Shown here one piece after another: positions 51,507 to 60,491 of a DNA stretch of 64,000 bases. The notes beneath the pieces are model-generated. The model was given only the letters and a program-made list of their open reading frames with translations. It was not told the DNA's origin and did not search any database. Location: positions 310,001-374,000 of the forward strand of contig NZ_CP046582.1 in the NCBI RefSeq assembly GCF_018141005.1, given 5' to 3'. The translations under genes and the position numbers were made by a program. Within the stretch, counting starts at the first letter, position 1, and the number at the start of each line of letters is the position of its first letter. The stretch is from Erwinia sp. E602. GTDB lineage: Bacteria; Pseudomonadota; Gammaproteobacteria; Enterobacterales; Enterobacteriaceae.

Positions 51507-52484
51507 ATGGCGGGTAAATTTTCACTTTCAATTTTAGCAGCGGCACTATCGCTGACGGCACTCAGCGTTCAGGCGGTGGATGTCACCATCGCTTATCAGA
51601 CCTCAGCAGAACCGGCCAAAGTGGCGCAGGCCGACGGCACGTTTGCCAAAGAGAGCGGGGCAAAGGTCGACTGGCGTAAGTTTGACAGCGGCGCCAGCGT
51701 GGTGCGCGCGCTGGCCTCCGGCGACGTGCAGATCGGCAATATCGGCTCCAGCCCGCTGGCGGTAGCCGCCAGCCAGGGCGTGCCGATCGAGGTGTTCCTG
51801 CTGGCGTCCCAGCTCGGCAACTCCGAGGCGCTGGTGGTCAAAAAGAGCATTAAGGACCCGAAAGATCTTATCGGTAAGCGCATCGCGGTGCCGTTTATCT
51901 CCACCACCCATTACAGCCTGCTGGCCTCGCTGAAACACTGGGGCATCAAGCCGGGCCAGGTGCAGATCGTGAATCTGCAGCCGCCGGCGATTATTGCGGC
52001 CTGGCAGCGCGGCGATATCGACGGTGCTTACGTCTGGTCACCGGCGGTGAATCAGCTGGAGAAGGATGGCAACGTGCTAACCGACTCGGCGCAGGTGGGC
52101 AAATGGGGTTCCCCAACGCTCGACGTCTGGGTAGTGCGCAAGGACTTCGCCGAGAAGCATCCTGAGGTGGTCACCGCCTTCGCCCGCAGCGCGCTGGCCC
52201 CGCAGAAAGCCTATATCGATAACCCGGATGCGTGGCTGAAGCAGGACGACAACCTTGAGAAGCTGGCGCGCCTGAGCGGCGTGCCGAAAGAGGACGTGCC
52301 GGTGCTGGTGAAGGGTAATACCTACCTGACCGCGCAGCAGCAGATCGAACAGCTCAACGGCCCGGTGAACAAAGCGATTGTCGATACCGCCGGCTTCCTG
52401 AAAGAGCAGGGCAAGGTGCCACAGGCGGGCAGCGATTACAGCAGCTTCGTTACCGACCGCTTTATCCAGCCGCTGACTAAATAA
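51507..52484 (+). CDS. tauA: Taurine ABC transporter substrate-binding protein
   Basis: 325 residues. Periplasmic binding protein for taurine and related sulfonates. Signal peptide to ~residue 23 ([13 protein letters not shown]). SsuA/TauA fold with [14 protein letters not shown] and [27 protein letters not shown] segments. First gene of a complete tauABCD operon that supplies sulfite from sulfonates under sulfate starvation. Confidence 0.96.
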   Translation: MAGKFSLSILAAALSLTALSVQAVDVTIAYQTSAEPAKVAQADGTFAKESGAKVDWRKFDSGASVVRALASGDVQIGNIGSSPLAVAASQGVPIEVFLLASQLGNSEALVVKKSIKDPKDLIGKRIAVPFISTTHYSLLASLKHWGIKPGQVQIVNLQPPAIIAAWQRGDIDGAYVWSPAVNQLEKDGNVLTDSAQVGKWGSPTLDVWVVRKDFAEKHPEVVTAFARSALAPQKAYIDNPDAWLKQDDNLEKLARLSGVPKEDVPVLVKGNTYLTAQQQIEQLNGPVNKAIVDTAGFLKEQGKVPQAGSDYSSFVTDRFIQPLTK

Positions 52485-52497
52485 CCGGAGGTTGCCG

Positions 52498-53265
52498 ATG
52501 CTTGCCGTTTCTCATCTTCACGCCAGCTATCAGGGCAAGCCTGCGCTGCAGGATATAAATCTGTCGATCGGCAACGGCGAGCTGGTGGTGGTGCTGGGGC
52601 CTTCCGGCTGTGGCAAAACCACGCTGCTCAACCTGATTGCCGGGTTCCTGCCGGCCGACAGCGGCAGCATCACGCTGGACGGCCAGCCGGTACGCGGGCC
52701 GGGTGCCGACCGCGGCGTGGTGTTCCAGAATGAAGGGCTTCTGCCGTGGCGCAACGTGCTGGACAACGTCGCCTTCGGCTTACAGCTGGCGGGCGTGGAG
52801 AAGACGGAACGCCATGCGGTGGCGCGACGTGTGCTGAAAAAGGTCGGGCTGGAGGGCGCGGAGAAGCGCTGGATCTGGCAGCTTTCCGGCGGCATGCGTC
52901 AGCGGGTGGGCATCGCCCGCGCGCTGGCGGCCGATCCGCGGCTGTTGCTGCTGGATGAACCCTTTGGCGCGCTGGATGCGTTTACCCGTGAACAGATGCA
53001 GGAGCTGCTGCTGACCCTGTGGCGCGACAGCGGCAAGCAGATCCTGTTAATTACCCACGATATTGAAGAAGCGGTATTTCTGGCCAGTGAGCTGGTGCTG
53101 TTGTCGCCAGGCCCCGGCCGGGTGGCGGAGCGGCTGGCGCTGGATTTCGGCCGCCGCTACGCTGCCGGTGAAAGCTGCCGGGCGATCAAATCCGATCCGG
53201 CGTTTATCGAACGCCGTGAATATGTGCTCAGCCGGGTGTTCCATCAGCGCGAGGTGTTTATATGA
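52498..53265 (+). CDS. tauB: Taurine ABC transporter ATP-binding protein
   Basis: 255 residues from ATG 52498 (CCGGAGG 7 bases upstream), the E. coli length. Walker [13 protein letters not shown] signature [15 protein letters not shown], Walker [16 protein letters not shown], and the H-loop [10 protein letters not shown]. Overlaps tauC by four bases. Confidence 0.97.
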   Translation: MLAVSHLHASYQGKPALQDINLSIGNGELVVVLGPSGCGKTTLLNLIAGFLPADSGSITLDGQPVRGPGADRGVVFQNEGLLPWRNVLDNVAFGLQLAGVEKTERHAVARRVLKKVGLEGAEKRWIWQLSGGMRQRVGIARALAADPRLLLLDEPFGALDAFTREQMQELLLTLWRDSGKQILLITHDIEEAVFLASELVLLSPGPGRVAERLALDFGRRYAAGESCRAIKSDPAFIERREYVLSRVFHQREVFI

Positions 53266-54092
53266 GTTCCCTGACCAGTGAAAAAGTGGCACCGCGCCGT
53301 CGTTTGCGCCTGCGCTGGCCGCTGAATCGCCAGCTGACGCTGAGCCTCTCTACCCTGACGGTGCTGGTGGCAGTGTGGTGGGCGATTACCGCCCTGCAGC
53401 TGATTGGCCCGCTGTTCTTACCGCCGCCGCAGCAGGTGCTGCAGAAGCTGTTAACCATTGCCAGCCCGGCAGGCTTTATGGACGCCACGCTGTGGCAGCA
53501 TCTGGGGGCCAGCCTGACGCGTATTCTGATTGCCCTGCTGGCCGCAGTGGCAATTGGCGTGCCGGTGGGCATTTTTATGGGCCTGAACGAGACCGTGCGC
53601 GGTATTCTCGACCCGCTGATTGAGCTGTACCGTCCGGTGCCGCCGCTGGCCTATCTGCCGCTGATGGTGATCTGGTTCGGTATTGGCGAAACCTCGAAAA
53701 TATTACTGATCTATCTGGCGATCTTCGCGCCGGTGGCGATGTCCGCCGTGGCCGGGGTGAAAAGCGCCCAGCAGGTGCGGCTGCGCGCCGCACGTTCCCT
53801 GGGTGCCAGCCGCTGGCAGGTGCTGTGGTATGTGGTGCTGCCCGGCGCGCTGCCGGAAATTCTTACCGGTTTACGCATCGGGCTGGGCGTCGGCTGGTCA
53901 ACGCTGGTGGCCGCCGAGCTGATCGCCGCCACCCGTGGTCTTGGTTTTATGGTGCAGTCGGCGGGGGAGTTCCTGGCCACTGATGTGGTGCTGGCCGGTA
54001 TTACGGTAATCGCCTTAATTGCTTTTGCGCTGGAGCTGGGGCTGCGCGCCCTGCAGCGTCGTTTAACCCCCTGGCATGGAGTACAGCAATGA
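53262..54092 (+). CDS. tauC: Taurine ABC transporter permease
   Basis: 276 residues with six membrane helices after an N-terminal basic region. The permease loop that contacts TauB is visible as [30 protein letters not shown] sequence near residues 175-200 (EAA motif). Four-base overlaps with tauB and tauD show tight coupling. Confidence 0.96.
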   Translation: MSSLTSEKVAPRRRLRLRWPLNRQLTLSLSTLTVLVAVWWAITALQLIGPLFLPPPQQVLQKLLTIASPAGFMDATLWQHLGASLTRILIALLAAVAIGVPVGIFMGLNETVRGILDPLIELYRPVPPLAYLPLMVIWFGIGETSKILLIYLAIFAPVAMSAVAGVKSAQQVRLRAARSLGASRWQVLWYVVLPGALPEILTGLRIGLGVGWSTLVAAELIAATRGLGFMVQSAGEFLATDVVLAGITVIALIAFALELGLRALQRRLTPWHGVQQ

Positions 54093-54928
54093 ACGAACGT
54101 ATTAAAATTGAAGCGCTGGGGCCTTATATCGGCGCGCTGGTGAGCAATGTCGATCTGACCCGCCCGCTGAGCGACGGCCAGTTTGAGCAGCTCTATCACG
54201 CGCTGATCCGCCATCAGGTGCTGTTCCTGCGCGACCAGCATGTGACGCCGCAGCAGCAGCGCCAGCTGGCGCTGCGCTTCGGTGATTTGCATATCCACCC
54301 GGTCTACCCGCATGCGCCGGGCGTGGAAGAGATTATCGTGCTGGATACCCACGACAATAATCCGCCGGACAACGACAACTGGCATACCGACGTGACCTTT
54401 ATTGAAACGCCGCCGGCCGGGGCGATCCTTGCCGCCAAACAGCTGCCGGAAACCGGCGGCGATACGCTGTGGGCCAGCGGTATCGCGGCGTTTGATGCGC
54501 TGTCTGAGCCGCTGCAAACCCTGCTCAGCGGCCTGCTGGCCGAGCACGATTTCCGTAAGGCGTTTCAGGAGTATAAATATCGCGGCAGCGAAGAGGAGCA
54601 TCAGCGCTGGCAGCAGGCGGTGGCGAAGAACCCGCCGGTGGTGCATCCGGCGATCCGTACCCACCCGGTGAGCGGCAGAAAGGCGCTGTTCGTCAACGAA
54701 GGTTTTACCACGCGGCTGGTGGGCGTGAAGGAGAAGGAGAGTGACGCGCTGCTGAACTTCCTGTTCGCACACATCACCAAACCGGACTTCCAGGTGCGCT
54801 GGCGCTGGCAGGTGGGCGACGTGGCGATCTGGGATAACCGGGTGACGCAGCACTATGCCAATGCGGACTATCTGCCGGCGCGCAGGATCATGCACCGGGC
54901 CACCATCCTCGGCGACAAACCCTTCTAA
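54089..54928 (+). CDS. tauD: Taurine dioxygenase
   Basis: 279 residues (E. coli 283). Fe(II)/2-oxoglutarate-dependent oxygenase that converts taurine to aminoacetaldehyde and sulfite. The iron-binding triad falls at the same numbers as in E. coli: His99 and Asp101 (WHTDVTF) and His255 (TQHYAN). The 2-oxoglutarate arginine lies in RRIMHRAT. The stop codon merges with the left arm of a 122-bp palindrome. Confidence 0.97.
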   Translation: MNERIKIEALGPYIGALVSNVDLTRPLSDGQFEQLYHALIRHQVLFLRDQHVTPQQQRQLALRFGDLHIHPVYPHAPGVEEIIVLDTHDNNPPDNDNWHTDVTFIETPPAGAILAAKQLPETGGDTLWASGIAAFDALSEPLQTLLSGLLAEHDFRKAFQEYKYRGSEEEHQRWQQAVAKNPPVVHPAIRTHPVSGRKALFVNEGFTTRLVGVKEKESDALLNFLFAHITKPDFQVRWRWQVGDVAIWDNRVTQHYANADYLPARRIMHRATILGDKPF

Positions 54929-55048
54929 AACCGTCCGTACCGGGCTGCGACCGCGTTGCTGCGGCCCTTCGCGATGCTCACATACTGATGTATGCTCCGC
55001 TCGCTCAGCGCCTTGCGCCTTGTCTCGCTCCGGTACGATCGGTTTTTT
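54927..55048. repeat. 122-bp imperfect palindrome after tauD, possible terminator
   Basis: Arms 54927-54943 (AAAACCG-TC-CGTACCGG) and 55030-55046 (CCGGTACG-AT-CGGTTTT) pair at 15 of 17 positions. The right arm runs into TTTTTT on the plus strand, so it can end tauABCD transcripts. A smaller CATAC-TGAT-GTATG hairpin lies inside. Confidence 0.8.
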
Positions 55049-55054
55049 CACTTG

Positions 55055-55088
55055 CCGTCCGTACCGGGCTGCGACGGCGTCGCTGCGG
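55055..55088. repeat. Second copy of the left-arm sequence
   Basis: 34 bases starting CCGTCCGTACCGGGC match 54931-54964 at 32 positions in the same orientation. It lies directly before the 3' end of the nrtR gene, so a truncated second element adjoins the 122-bp palindrome. Confidence 0.85.
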
Positions 55089-55093
55089 TGCGA

Positions 55094-55819
55094 TCACTCC
55101 TCACTCATCAGGTTGCGCGAGAAATGATGAATGTCGGCGCCAGGCTTAAGGCGGTAAAGCTTCGCCTTACGGGCACCGGTAGCGACGCTCTCGCCGGTTT
55201 CTTCAAACATCTCTGAGGCGTCAAAGCGACGGATCAGGCTTTTACGCTGCACCGGGCGGGCGAGGATCGTCTCAGTGACCTCCTGTAACTGGGTCAGGGT
55301 AAAGGCGGCGGGCAGGCAGTACACCGGCAGCAGGGAGTAGAGCGTTTTCTGCCGCAGCCGCTGCAGCGCGTCGGCAACGATCTGCTGGTGGTCAAAGGCG
55401 ATGTCGCTGCGCTGTGCCAGCCCGGCCACCGGCTGCCACCGTGCATCGCTGACGTCGTTACTGCCGGCAGAACAGGCTTCGGCGGCGATCAGCGCGTACC
55501 ACGCCGTGGTCAGGCTCCAGCCGCGCGGGTCTCGGTCGGGCCCCGAGTAGGTGGCCAGCTGCTCGAGCCACGGCGGATTGACGCCGGTCTTTTCCCGCAG
55601 CTTGCGCAGCGCGGTGTCGCGCGTGGATCCATCCTGCAGCAGGTCGATAAATCCCCCCGGTAACCCCCAGAGGCCGCGCTGCGGATGCCTGGCGCGCTGT
55701 ACCAGCAGCACGCACAGCTGCTGCTGCCAGAGGCTGAACAGCACGCTGTCGACGGTGACGATTGGGGACGGATAGCGTGAAGCGTCGTACTGCGCCAGAT
55801 ACTCGTGTTCTGATGACAT
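55094..55819 (-). CDS. nrtR: NrtR-type Nudix transcriptional regulator of NAD metabolism
   Basis: 241 residues. N-terminal Nudix-like domain (~15-145; WGLPGGFID then ALRKLREKTGV) followed by a C-terminal winged helix (~155-235; LTQLQEV...RKSLIRRFDASEMF). The Nudix box is degenerate: the catalytic RE-x-x-EE pattern reads RK-x-x-EK and the upstream Glu is not in register, so it probably senses ADP-ribose or a related ligand rather than hydrolysing it, as known for NrtR. It is divergent from the prs-like/nadV operon with three TGTC-N5-GACA dyads between. One dyad lies 19-31 bases upstream of its own ATG, pointing to autorepression. Confidence 0.88.
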   Translation of the reverse strand: MSSEHEYLAQYDASRYPSPIVTVDSVLFSLWQQQLCVLLVQRARHPQRGLWGLPGGFIDLLQDGSTRDTALRKLREKTGVNPPWLEQLATYSGPDRDPRGWSLTTAWYALIAAEACSAGSNDVSDARWQPVAGLAQRSDIAFDHQQIVADALQRLRQKTLYSLLPVYCLPAAFTLTQLQEVTETILARPVQRKSLIRRFDASEMFEETGESVATGARKAKLYRLKPGADIHHFSRNLMSEE

Positions 55820-55837
55820 AGCATTACCTGCAGGAAG

Positions 55838-55850
55838 TGTCGCTCGGACA
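55838..55850. promoter_or_regulatory. Candidate NrtR operator 1 (nrtR side)
   Basis: TGTC-GCTCG-GACA, extended by one base pair on each side to GTGTC...GACAC. Located just upstream of the nrtR start codon. Confidence 0.65.
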
Positions 55851-55970
55851 CATTACCAGCGGCGGAGTTATCATTCAATCTTTCCACCCGCGCTGAAAAC
55901 TTTATCACTTTTAAAATCAATTAGTTAAACATAATTTTTGTGCCGGTGTGATATTTCGCTTGTCAATTAA

Positions 55971-55983
55971 TGTCTCTTGGACA
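55971..55983. promoter_or_regulatory. Candidate NrtR operator 2 (prs/nadV side)
   Basis: TGTC-TCTTG-GACA, flanked by AA on the left and ATT on the right. It also forms the left part of a perfect outer inverted repeat: 55963-55974 with 56003-56014, arms of 12 bases. Confidence 0.7.
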
Positions 55984-55993
55984 ATTATATAAA

Positions 55994-56006
55994 TGTCCCT
56001 GTGACA
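55994..56006. promoter_or_regulatory. Candidate NrtR operator 3 (prs/nadV side)
   Basis: TGTC-CCTGT-GACA, 23 bases centre-to-centre from operator 2 (about two helical turns), 25 bases before the prs-like start codon. The AT-rich TATATAAA between the two dyads may be part of the promoter, so binding would block RNA polymerase. Confidence 0.7.
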
Positions 56007-56030
56007 TTAATTGAGTTGAAGGAGTCGGTG

Positions 56031-56906
56031 ATGATGAAACTGCAGTTAACGCTTGATGGTCAGGATGTGGCGCTGGAAAGCGGACGTTTTCCAGACGGTG
56101 CGGTCTGGGAGCGCGTCAGCGGGCCGCTGGATCCACAGGCGGAAAGCCTGACGCTGCGTGCCAGCGCGATGCAGACCCTCGATGACCTGATGCGGGTCGC
56201 CCAGGTGCTCGACGCGGTACGTCAGCGCTGCCTGCTGCGTCAGACCCGGCTTGAGCTGCCGTGGCTGCCCTACGCCCGACAGGACCGCACAATGCGTGAC
56301 GGCGACAGTTTCGCCCTCAGGGTGTTTGCCGGTTTTCTCAATCAGCTGCGCTTTGATCGGGTGGTGGTGCTGGATCCGCACAGCGACGTGGCTGCCGCCG
56401 TGGTTGACCGTATGGTCACCATTCCCCAGCACCGCTGCCTGATCCACAGCCGTTCGCTGCTGGCCGCCCTTGAGCAGGGCATGATGCTGATTGCCCCGGA
56501 CGCCGGCGCGCTGAAAAAGGTGCATGCGCTGGCGCAACAGGTGAAGGCAGCTGAGTACGGCATTCTCGGCAAGCATCGTGATATCGCCAGCGGTGCGCTG
56601 AGCGGTTTTGAACTGCTGAAAGGTGACGTGGCGGGCAGGGACGTGCTGATTGCCGACGACCTGTGCGATGCCGGTGGCACCTTTATCGGATCGGCGGCGG
56701 TATTGCGGGCCGCCGGCGCGCGCTCGGTCAGCCTGTACGTTACCCACGGTCTGTTCAGTAAAGGCGTTGAGCACCTGCTGAGCCAGGGCATTGACCGCAT
56801 CTGGACCACCACCTCGCTGGGCGGCGCTGAACCGGCGCAGGAAGGCGTTGAACGCATTGATATCGCGACCATTTACCGCAGTGAAGGAGCAAACCATGCA
56901 AATTAA
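56031..56906 (+). CDS. Ribose-phosphate pyrophosphokinase-like protein of the NadV operon
   Basis: 291 residues from ATG 56031 (GAAGGAG 8 bases upstream); the frame opens earlier across the operators. Diverged paralogue of PRPP synthetase: PWLPYARQDR at ~77-86, DRVVVLDPHSD at ~109-119 in place of the usual DLHA-Q-GFF block, a flexible-loop Lys/Arg pair in GKHRD (181-184), and the PRPP-loop-like VLIADDLCDAGGTF (205-218). It overlaps nadV by 11 bases. The simple reading is a dedicated PRPP supply for NadV; a role in making ADP-ribose pyrophosphate, known for related phage NAD-reconstitution enzymes, is an alternative. Confidence 0.75.
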   Translation: MMKLQLTLDGQDVALESGRFPDGAVWERVSGPLDPQAESLTLRASAMQTLDDLMRVAQVLDAVRQRCLLRQTRLELPWLPYARQDRTMRDGDSFALRVFAGFLNQLRFDRVVVLDPHSDVAAAVVDRMVTIPQHRCLIHSRSLLAALEQGMMLIAPDAGALKKVHALAQQVKAAEYGILGKHRDIASGALSGFELLKGDVAGRDVLIADDLCDAGGTFIGSAAVLRAAGARSVSLYVTHGLFSKGVEHLLSQGIDRIWTTTSLGGAEPAQEGVERIDIATIYRSEGANHAN

Positions 56907-58398
56907 TCCGATTCTGGCTATCGATGGTTACAAAACCTCGCACCGTGAGCAGTACCCGCAGGGGACAAACCGGGTTTATTCCAACTTTACGCCGCGCGGT
57001 AAGCGCTATTTTCAGTCGCCGCTGGCGGATGAGTCGCTGGTGTTCTTTGGTCTGCAGGGATTTTTGCAGTGGTTTATGGTCGACCTGTTTAACCAGCAGT
57101 TCTTCGCCCAGCCGGAAGAGCAGGTGGTGGGGGAGTATCAGCAACTGATGGACAGCTACCTCGGGGAGAACAGCGTCAGCGTTGAGCACATCCGTGCGCT
57201 GCACCGCCTTGGCTATCTGCCGCTGGAGATCAAAAGCCTGGACGAAGGCAGCAAAGTGCCGATGAAGGTGCCGGTGCTGACCCTTACCAATACCCTGGGC
57301 GAGTTCTTCTGGCTGGTGAATTACCTCGAGAGCGTGATGTCGGCCGAGCTGTGGAAATCCTCCACCACCGCCACCGTCGCGCACCACTATCGCCAGATCT
57401 GCCAGCGCTGGGCCGAACGCACCTGTGACGACGTGGCGCACCTTGATTTTCAGTGCCATGACTTTTCGTTCCGCGGCATGTCCGGGGTGCACGATGCGGC
57501 ACAGTCCGGCGTCGGCCATCTGCTGAGCTTTACCGGCACCGACAGCCTGCCGTCGATTCTCTATGCCCAGCGCTACTACCGTCCGGCGGCAGGCACCTTT
57601 ATCGGCGGCAGCATCCCTGCCACCGAGCACAGCGTAATGTGCATGGGCGAGGAGCAGGGCGAGATCGCCACTTTCCGTCGCCTGCTGACCGAGCTCTATC
57701 CGCGCGGGCTGGTTTCGATCGTGTCCGATACCTGGGACTACTGGAAGGTGCTGACCGGGTACAGCCGTGAGCTTAAACCGGAAATCATGGCGCGTGAGGG
57801 GCGGCTGGTGTTCCGCCCGGACAGCGGTGACCCGGTCGAAATACTGTGCGGCAGCGGCGACGACCAGGATCGCGACCCTGCGCGCAGCGCGCAGCAGAAA
57901 GGCTCGGTGGAGGTGCTGTGGGAGATCTTTGGCGGCACGGTCAATGCCAGAGGCTATAAGGTGCTCGACCCGCACGTCGGCCTGATTTACGGCGATTCGA
58001 TTACGCTGGAACGGGCGAACGAGATCCTCAGCCGGCTGGAGGCAAAAGGCTTCGCCAGCAGCAACGTGGTGTTCGGCGTCGGCTCATATACCTACCAGTA
58101 CCACACGCGTGATACCTTCGGCTTCGCGATGAAAGCAACCTATGGGGAAGTGAACGGCGTGGGGCGGGAGATCTTTAAACAGCCGAAAACCGATAATGGC
58201 CTGAAAAACTCCGCGCGTGGCCTGCTGCGGGTAGAGAAAGACCGGCAAGGGAACTATCGTCTGCTGGATGGCCAGAGCTGGCAGCAGGAACAGGGGGGAG
58301 AGCTGAAAACCCGCTTCCTGAACGGTAAACTGCTCAACGTTGAGGATCTGACCACGCTGCGCCAGCGGCTGGCGGCGGAATTAAGGCGGGAACGCTGA
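56896..58398 (+). CDS. nadV: Nicotinamide phosphoribosyltransferase
   Basis: 500 residues from ATG 56896 (AAGGAG 7 bases upstream). NAMPT family: joins nicotinamide to PRPP giving NMN, a one-step NAD salvage route absent from E. coli K-12. Key residues align with human NAMPT: His245 in SIPATEHSVM, Asp278 in SIVSDTWDYWKV and Arg307 in FRPDSGDPVE; SGVHDAAQSG and TGTDSLPS are also conserved. Coupled to the prs-like gene and controlled, by inference, by the NrtR dyads upstream. Confidence 0.92.
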   Translation: MQINPILAIDGYKTSHREQYPQGTNRVYSNFTPRGKRYFQSPLADESLVFFGLQGFLQWFMVDLFNQQFFAQPEEQVVGEYQQLMDSYLGENSVSVEHIRALHRLGYLPLEIKSLDEGSKVPMKVPVLTLTNTLGEFFWLVNYLESVMSAELWKSSTTATVAHHYRQICQRWAERTCDDVAHLDFQCHDFSFRGMSGVHDAAQSGVGHLLSFTGTDSLPSILYAQRYYRPAAGTFIGGSIPATEHSVMCMGEEQGEIATFRRLLTELYPRGLVSIVSDTWDYWKVLTGYSRELKPEIMAREGRLVFRPDSGDPVEILCGSGDDQDRDPARSAQQKGSVEVLWEIFGGTVNARGYKVLDPHVGLIYGDSITLERANEILSRLEAKGFASSNVVFGVGSYTYQYHTRDTFGFAMKATYGEVNGVGREIFKQPKTDNGLKNSARGLLRVEKDRQGNYRLLDGQSWQQEQGGELKTRFLNGKLLNVEDLTTLRQRLAAELRRER

Positions 58399-58467
58399 GC
58401 GGGGCGGCACAACGATGCGCCCCGGCGATCGGAGCGGGGGGACGACGGGCTGTCATCCCCCGTTATC

Positions 58468-60369
58468 TCAGCCGTTCATGATTGATTCAAGCTGTTCCTG
58501 CGCCTCCAGCCATTCCATCTCACACTCTTCCAGCGCCGATTTGGCGCTGGCCTGCTGCTGCAGGGCGGAGGTCAGGTCTGTTTTGCGGCTCTGCTCGTAA
58601 ATCGCGGTATCGCCCAGCTTGTTTTCAGCGTCGGCCAGCTGCGCGTTGTGCTTCTCCATCTGCTTTTCCAGCTTTTCAATCTGCCTGCGCAGCGGCTGGG
58701 TCTGGGTGCGCAGTTCGGCATCGCGGCGTTTCTGATCCTTACGCGCCTGGGCGCTGTTGGCACCCTCGGCTTTCGGTGACGCGTCGGCCAGAACCTGCTT
58801 CTGCAGGTCGCTCAGCCACTGCTGGTAATCTTCCAGATCGCCGTCGAAGGGTTCGACCTTGCCATCGTGCACCAGGTAAAGGTCGTCGGTGGTGGAACGC
58901 AGCAGGTGGCGATCGTGCGATACCACCACCAGCGCGCCTTCGTAGTCGATCAGCGCTTCGGTCAGCGCCTGGCGCATATCCAGATCCAGGTGGTTGGTCG
59001 GTTCATCGAGCAGCAGCAGGTTAGGACGCTGCCAGACGATCAGCGCCAGCACCAGCCGCGCTTTCTCGCCGCCTGAGAAGCGCTGGGTCTGCTCCGTCAC
59101 TTTGTCGCCCTGGAAACCAAAGCCGCCGAGGTAGTCGCGTAGCTGCTGTTCCAGAATTTTAGGCGCCAGCCGGGCCAGGTGCTGCAGCGGTGATTCGTCG
59201 GCGCGCAGGAACTCCAGCTGATGCTGGGCAAAGTAACCGAGCTTAATACCCTTCGCCAGGCCGATCTCACCGGCCTGCGGGGCCAGTTCACCGGCCAGCA
59301 GCTTGATCAGCGTCGACTTACCGGCGCCGTTACGCCCGAGCAGCCCGATGCGCGAACCCGGCACCAGGTTCAGCTTGATCGAGTTAAGGATCTTTTTATC
59401 GCCGTAGCCGGCGCTGACCTTCTCCATCTTCAGCAGCGGGTTAGGCAGGCTCTCCGGCTCGCGGAAGCTGAAGGTAAACGGGTTATCGACGTGCGCCGGC
59501 GCAATCAGCTCCATGCGTTCGAGCATTTTGATGCGGCTCTGCGCCTGCTTGGCCTTGGTGGCCTTGGCCTTGAAGCGGTCGATAAAACTCTGCAGATGCG
59601 CCACCTTCTGCTGCTGGTGTTCAAACATCGACTGCTGCTGCGCCAGTTTGGTGGCGCGCTGGATCTCAAACGAGCTGTAGTTGCCGGTGTATTCGAAGAT
59701 GCTCTGCTGTTCAATATGCAGGATCTTATCGACCACCGGGTCGAGGAAGTCGCGGTCGTGTGAGATCAGGATCAGCGTGCCGCTGTAGCTTTTCAGCCAG
59801 CGTTCCAGCCAGATCACCGCGTCAAGGTCGAGGTGGTTGGTCGGTTCATCGAGCAGCAGCAGATCGGAGCGGCAGATCAGCGCCTGGGCCAGGTTGAGGC
59901 GCATGCGCCAGCCGCCGGAGAAATCGCTGACCGGGCGCTGCAGTTGTTCCTGGCTAAAGCCCAATCCGCTTAGCAGGCTGGCGGCGCGGGACTGTATGGT
60001 CCATGCCTGAATGGCATCCAGCTTGCCGTGCAGCGTGGCGATAGCGTGGCCGTCGTTAATTTCATTCGCGCGATCTAATTCAGACTGCAGCTGACGAAAT
60101 TCGCGGTCGCCGTCGATAACATACTCAACGGCGGGCATATCCAGCGCCGGCGTTTCCTGGTTGACCCAGGCCAGCGACCAGCTGCCGGGATAGCTGAAGC
60201 TGCCGGCATCGGCGCTTATCTCGTTTTTCAGCAGGGACAGCAGGGTGGATTTGCCGCAGCCGTTTTTGCCCACCAGGCCCACTTTCTGGCCGGGGTTGAT
60301 GGTCGCGGTGGCGTTATCCAGCAGGACGCGCACGCCGCGACGTATTTGTAACGAGGAGAAGACAATCAT
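58468..60369 (-). CDS. yheS: ABC-F ATPase YheS
   Basis: 633 residues (E. coli 637). Soluble ABC-F protein with two ATPase domains that acts on ribosomes. Domain 1: Walker A GLVGKNGCGKSTLL, signature FSGGWRMRLNLAQAL. Domain 2: GLLGRNGAGKSTLI, signature FSGGEKARLVLAL. An Arg/Lys-rich arm lies between, and the C-terminus (~530-630) is a coiled coil. Divergent from kefG, as in E. coli, but separated from yheT by the accessory block. Confidence 0.96.
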   Translation of the reverse strand: MIVFSSLQIRRGVRVLLDNATATINPGQKVGLVGKNGCGKSTLLSLLKNEISADAGSFSYPGSWSLAWVNQETPALDMPAVEYVIDGDREFRQLQSELDRANEINDGHAIATLHGKLDAIQAWTIQSRAASLLSGLGFSQEQLQRPVSDFSGGWRMRLNLAQALICRSDLLLLDEPTNHLDLDAVIWLERWLKSYSGTLILISHDRDFLDPVVDKILHIEQQSIFEYTGNYSSFEIQRATKLAQQQSMFEHQQQKVAHLQSFIDRFKAKATKAKQAQSRIKMLERMELIAPAHVDNPFTFSFREPESLPNPLLKMEKVSAGYGDKKILNSIKLNLVPGSRIGLLGRNGAGKSTLIKLLAGELAPQAGEIGLAKGIKLGYFAQHQLEFLRADESPLQHLARLAPKILEQQLRDYLGGFGFQGDKVTEQTQRFSGGEKARLVLALIVWQRPNLLLLDEPTNHLDLDMRQALTEALIDYEGALVVVSHDRHLLRSTTDDLYLVHDGKVEPFDGDLEDYQQWLSDLQKQVLADASPKAEGANSAQARKDQKRRDAELRTQTQPLRRQIEKLEKQMEKHNAQLADAENKLGDTAIYEQSRKTDLTSALQQQASAKSALEECEMEWLEAQEQLESIMNG

Positions 60370-60491
60370 AAGCGCCGTTAGTCCATAATATGTTAAATTA
60401 ATCCATCATAAATAAGTTTCCGGAATCACTGATTCCGTTGCGTCGAGCATGGTAGCGGATTTCGCCTGCCGTGACGACGATTTGGAGGGGA

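Noticed and set aside
54961..55020. Small RNA gene after tauD
   Set aside because: The structure belongs to the larger palindrome and no separate promoter is seen.
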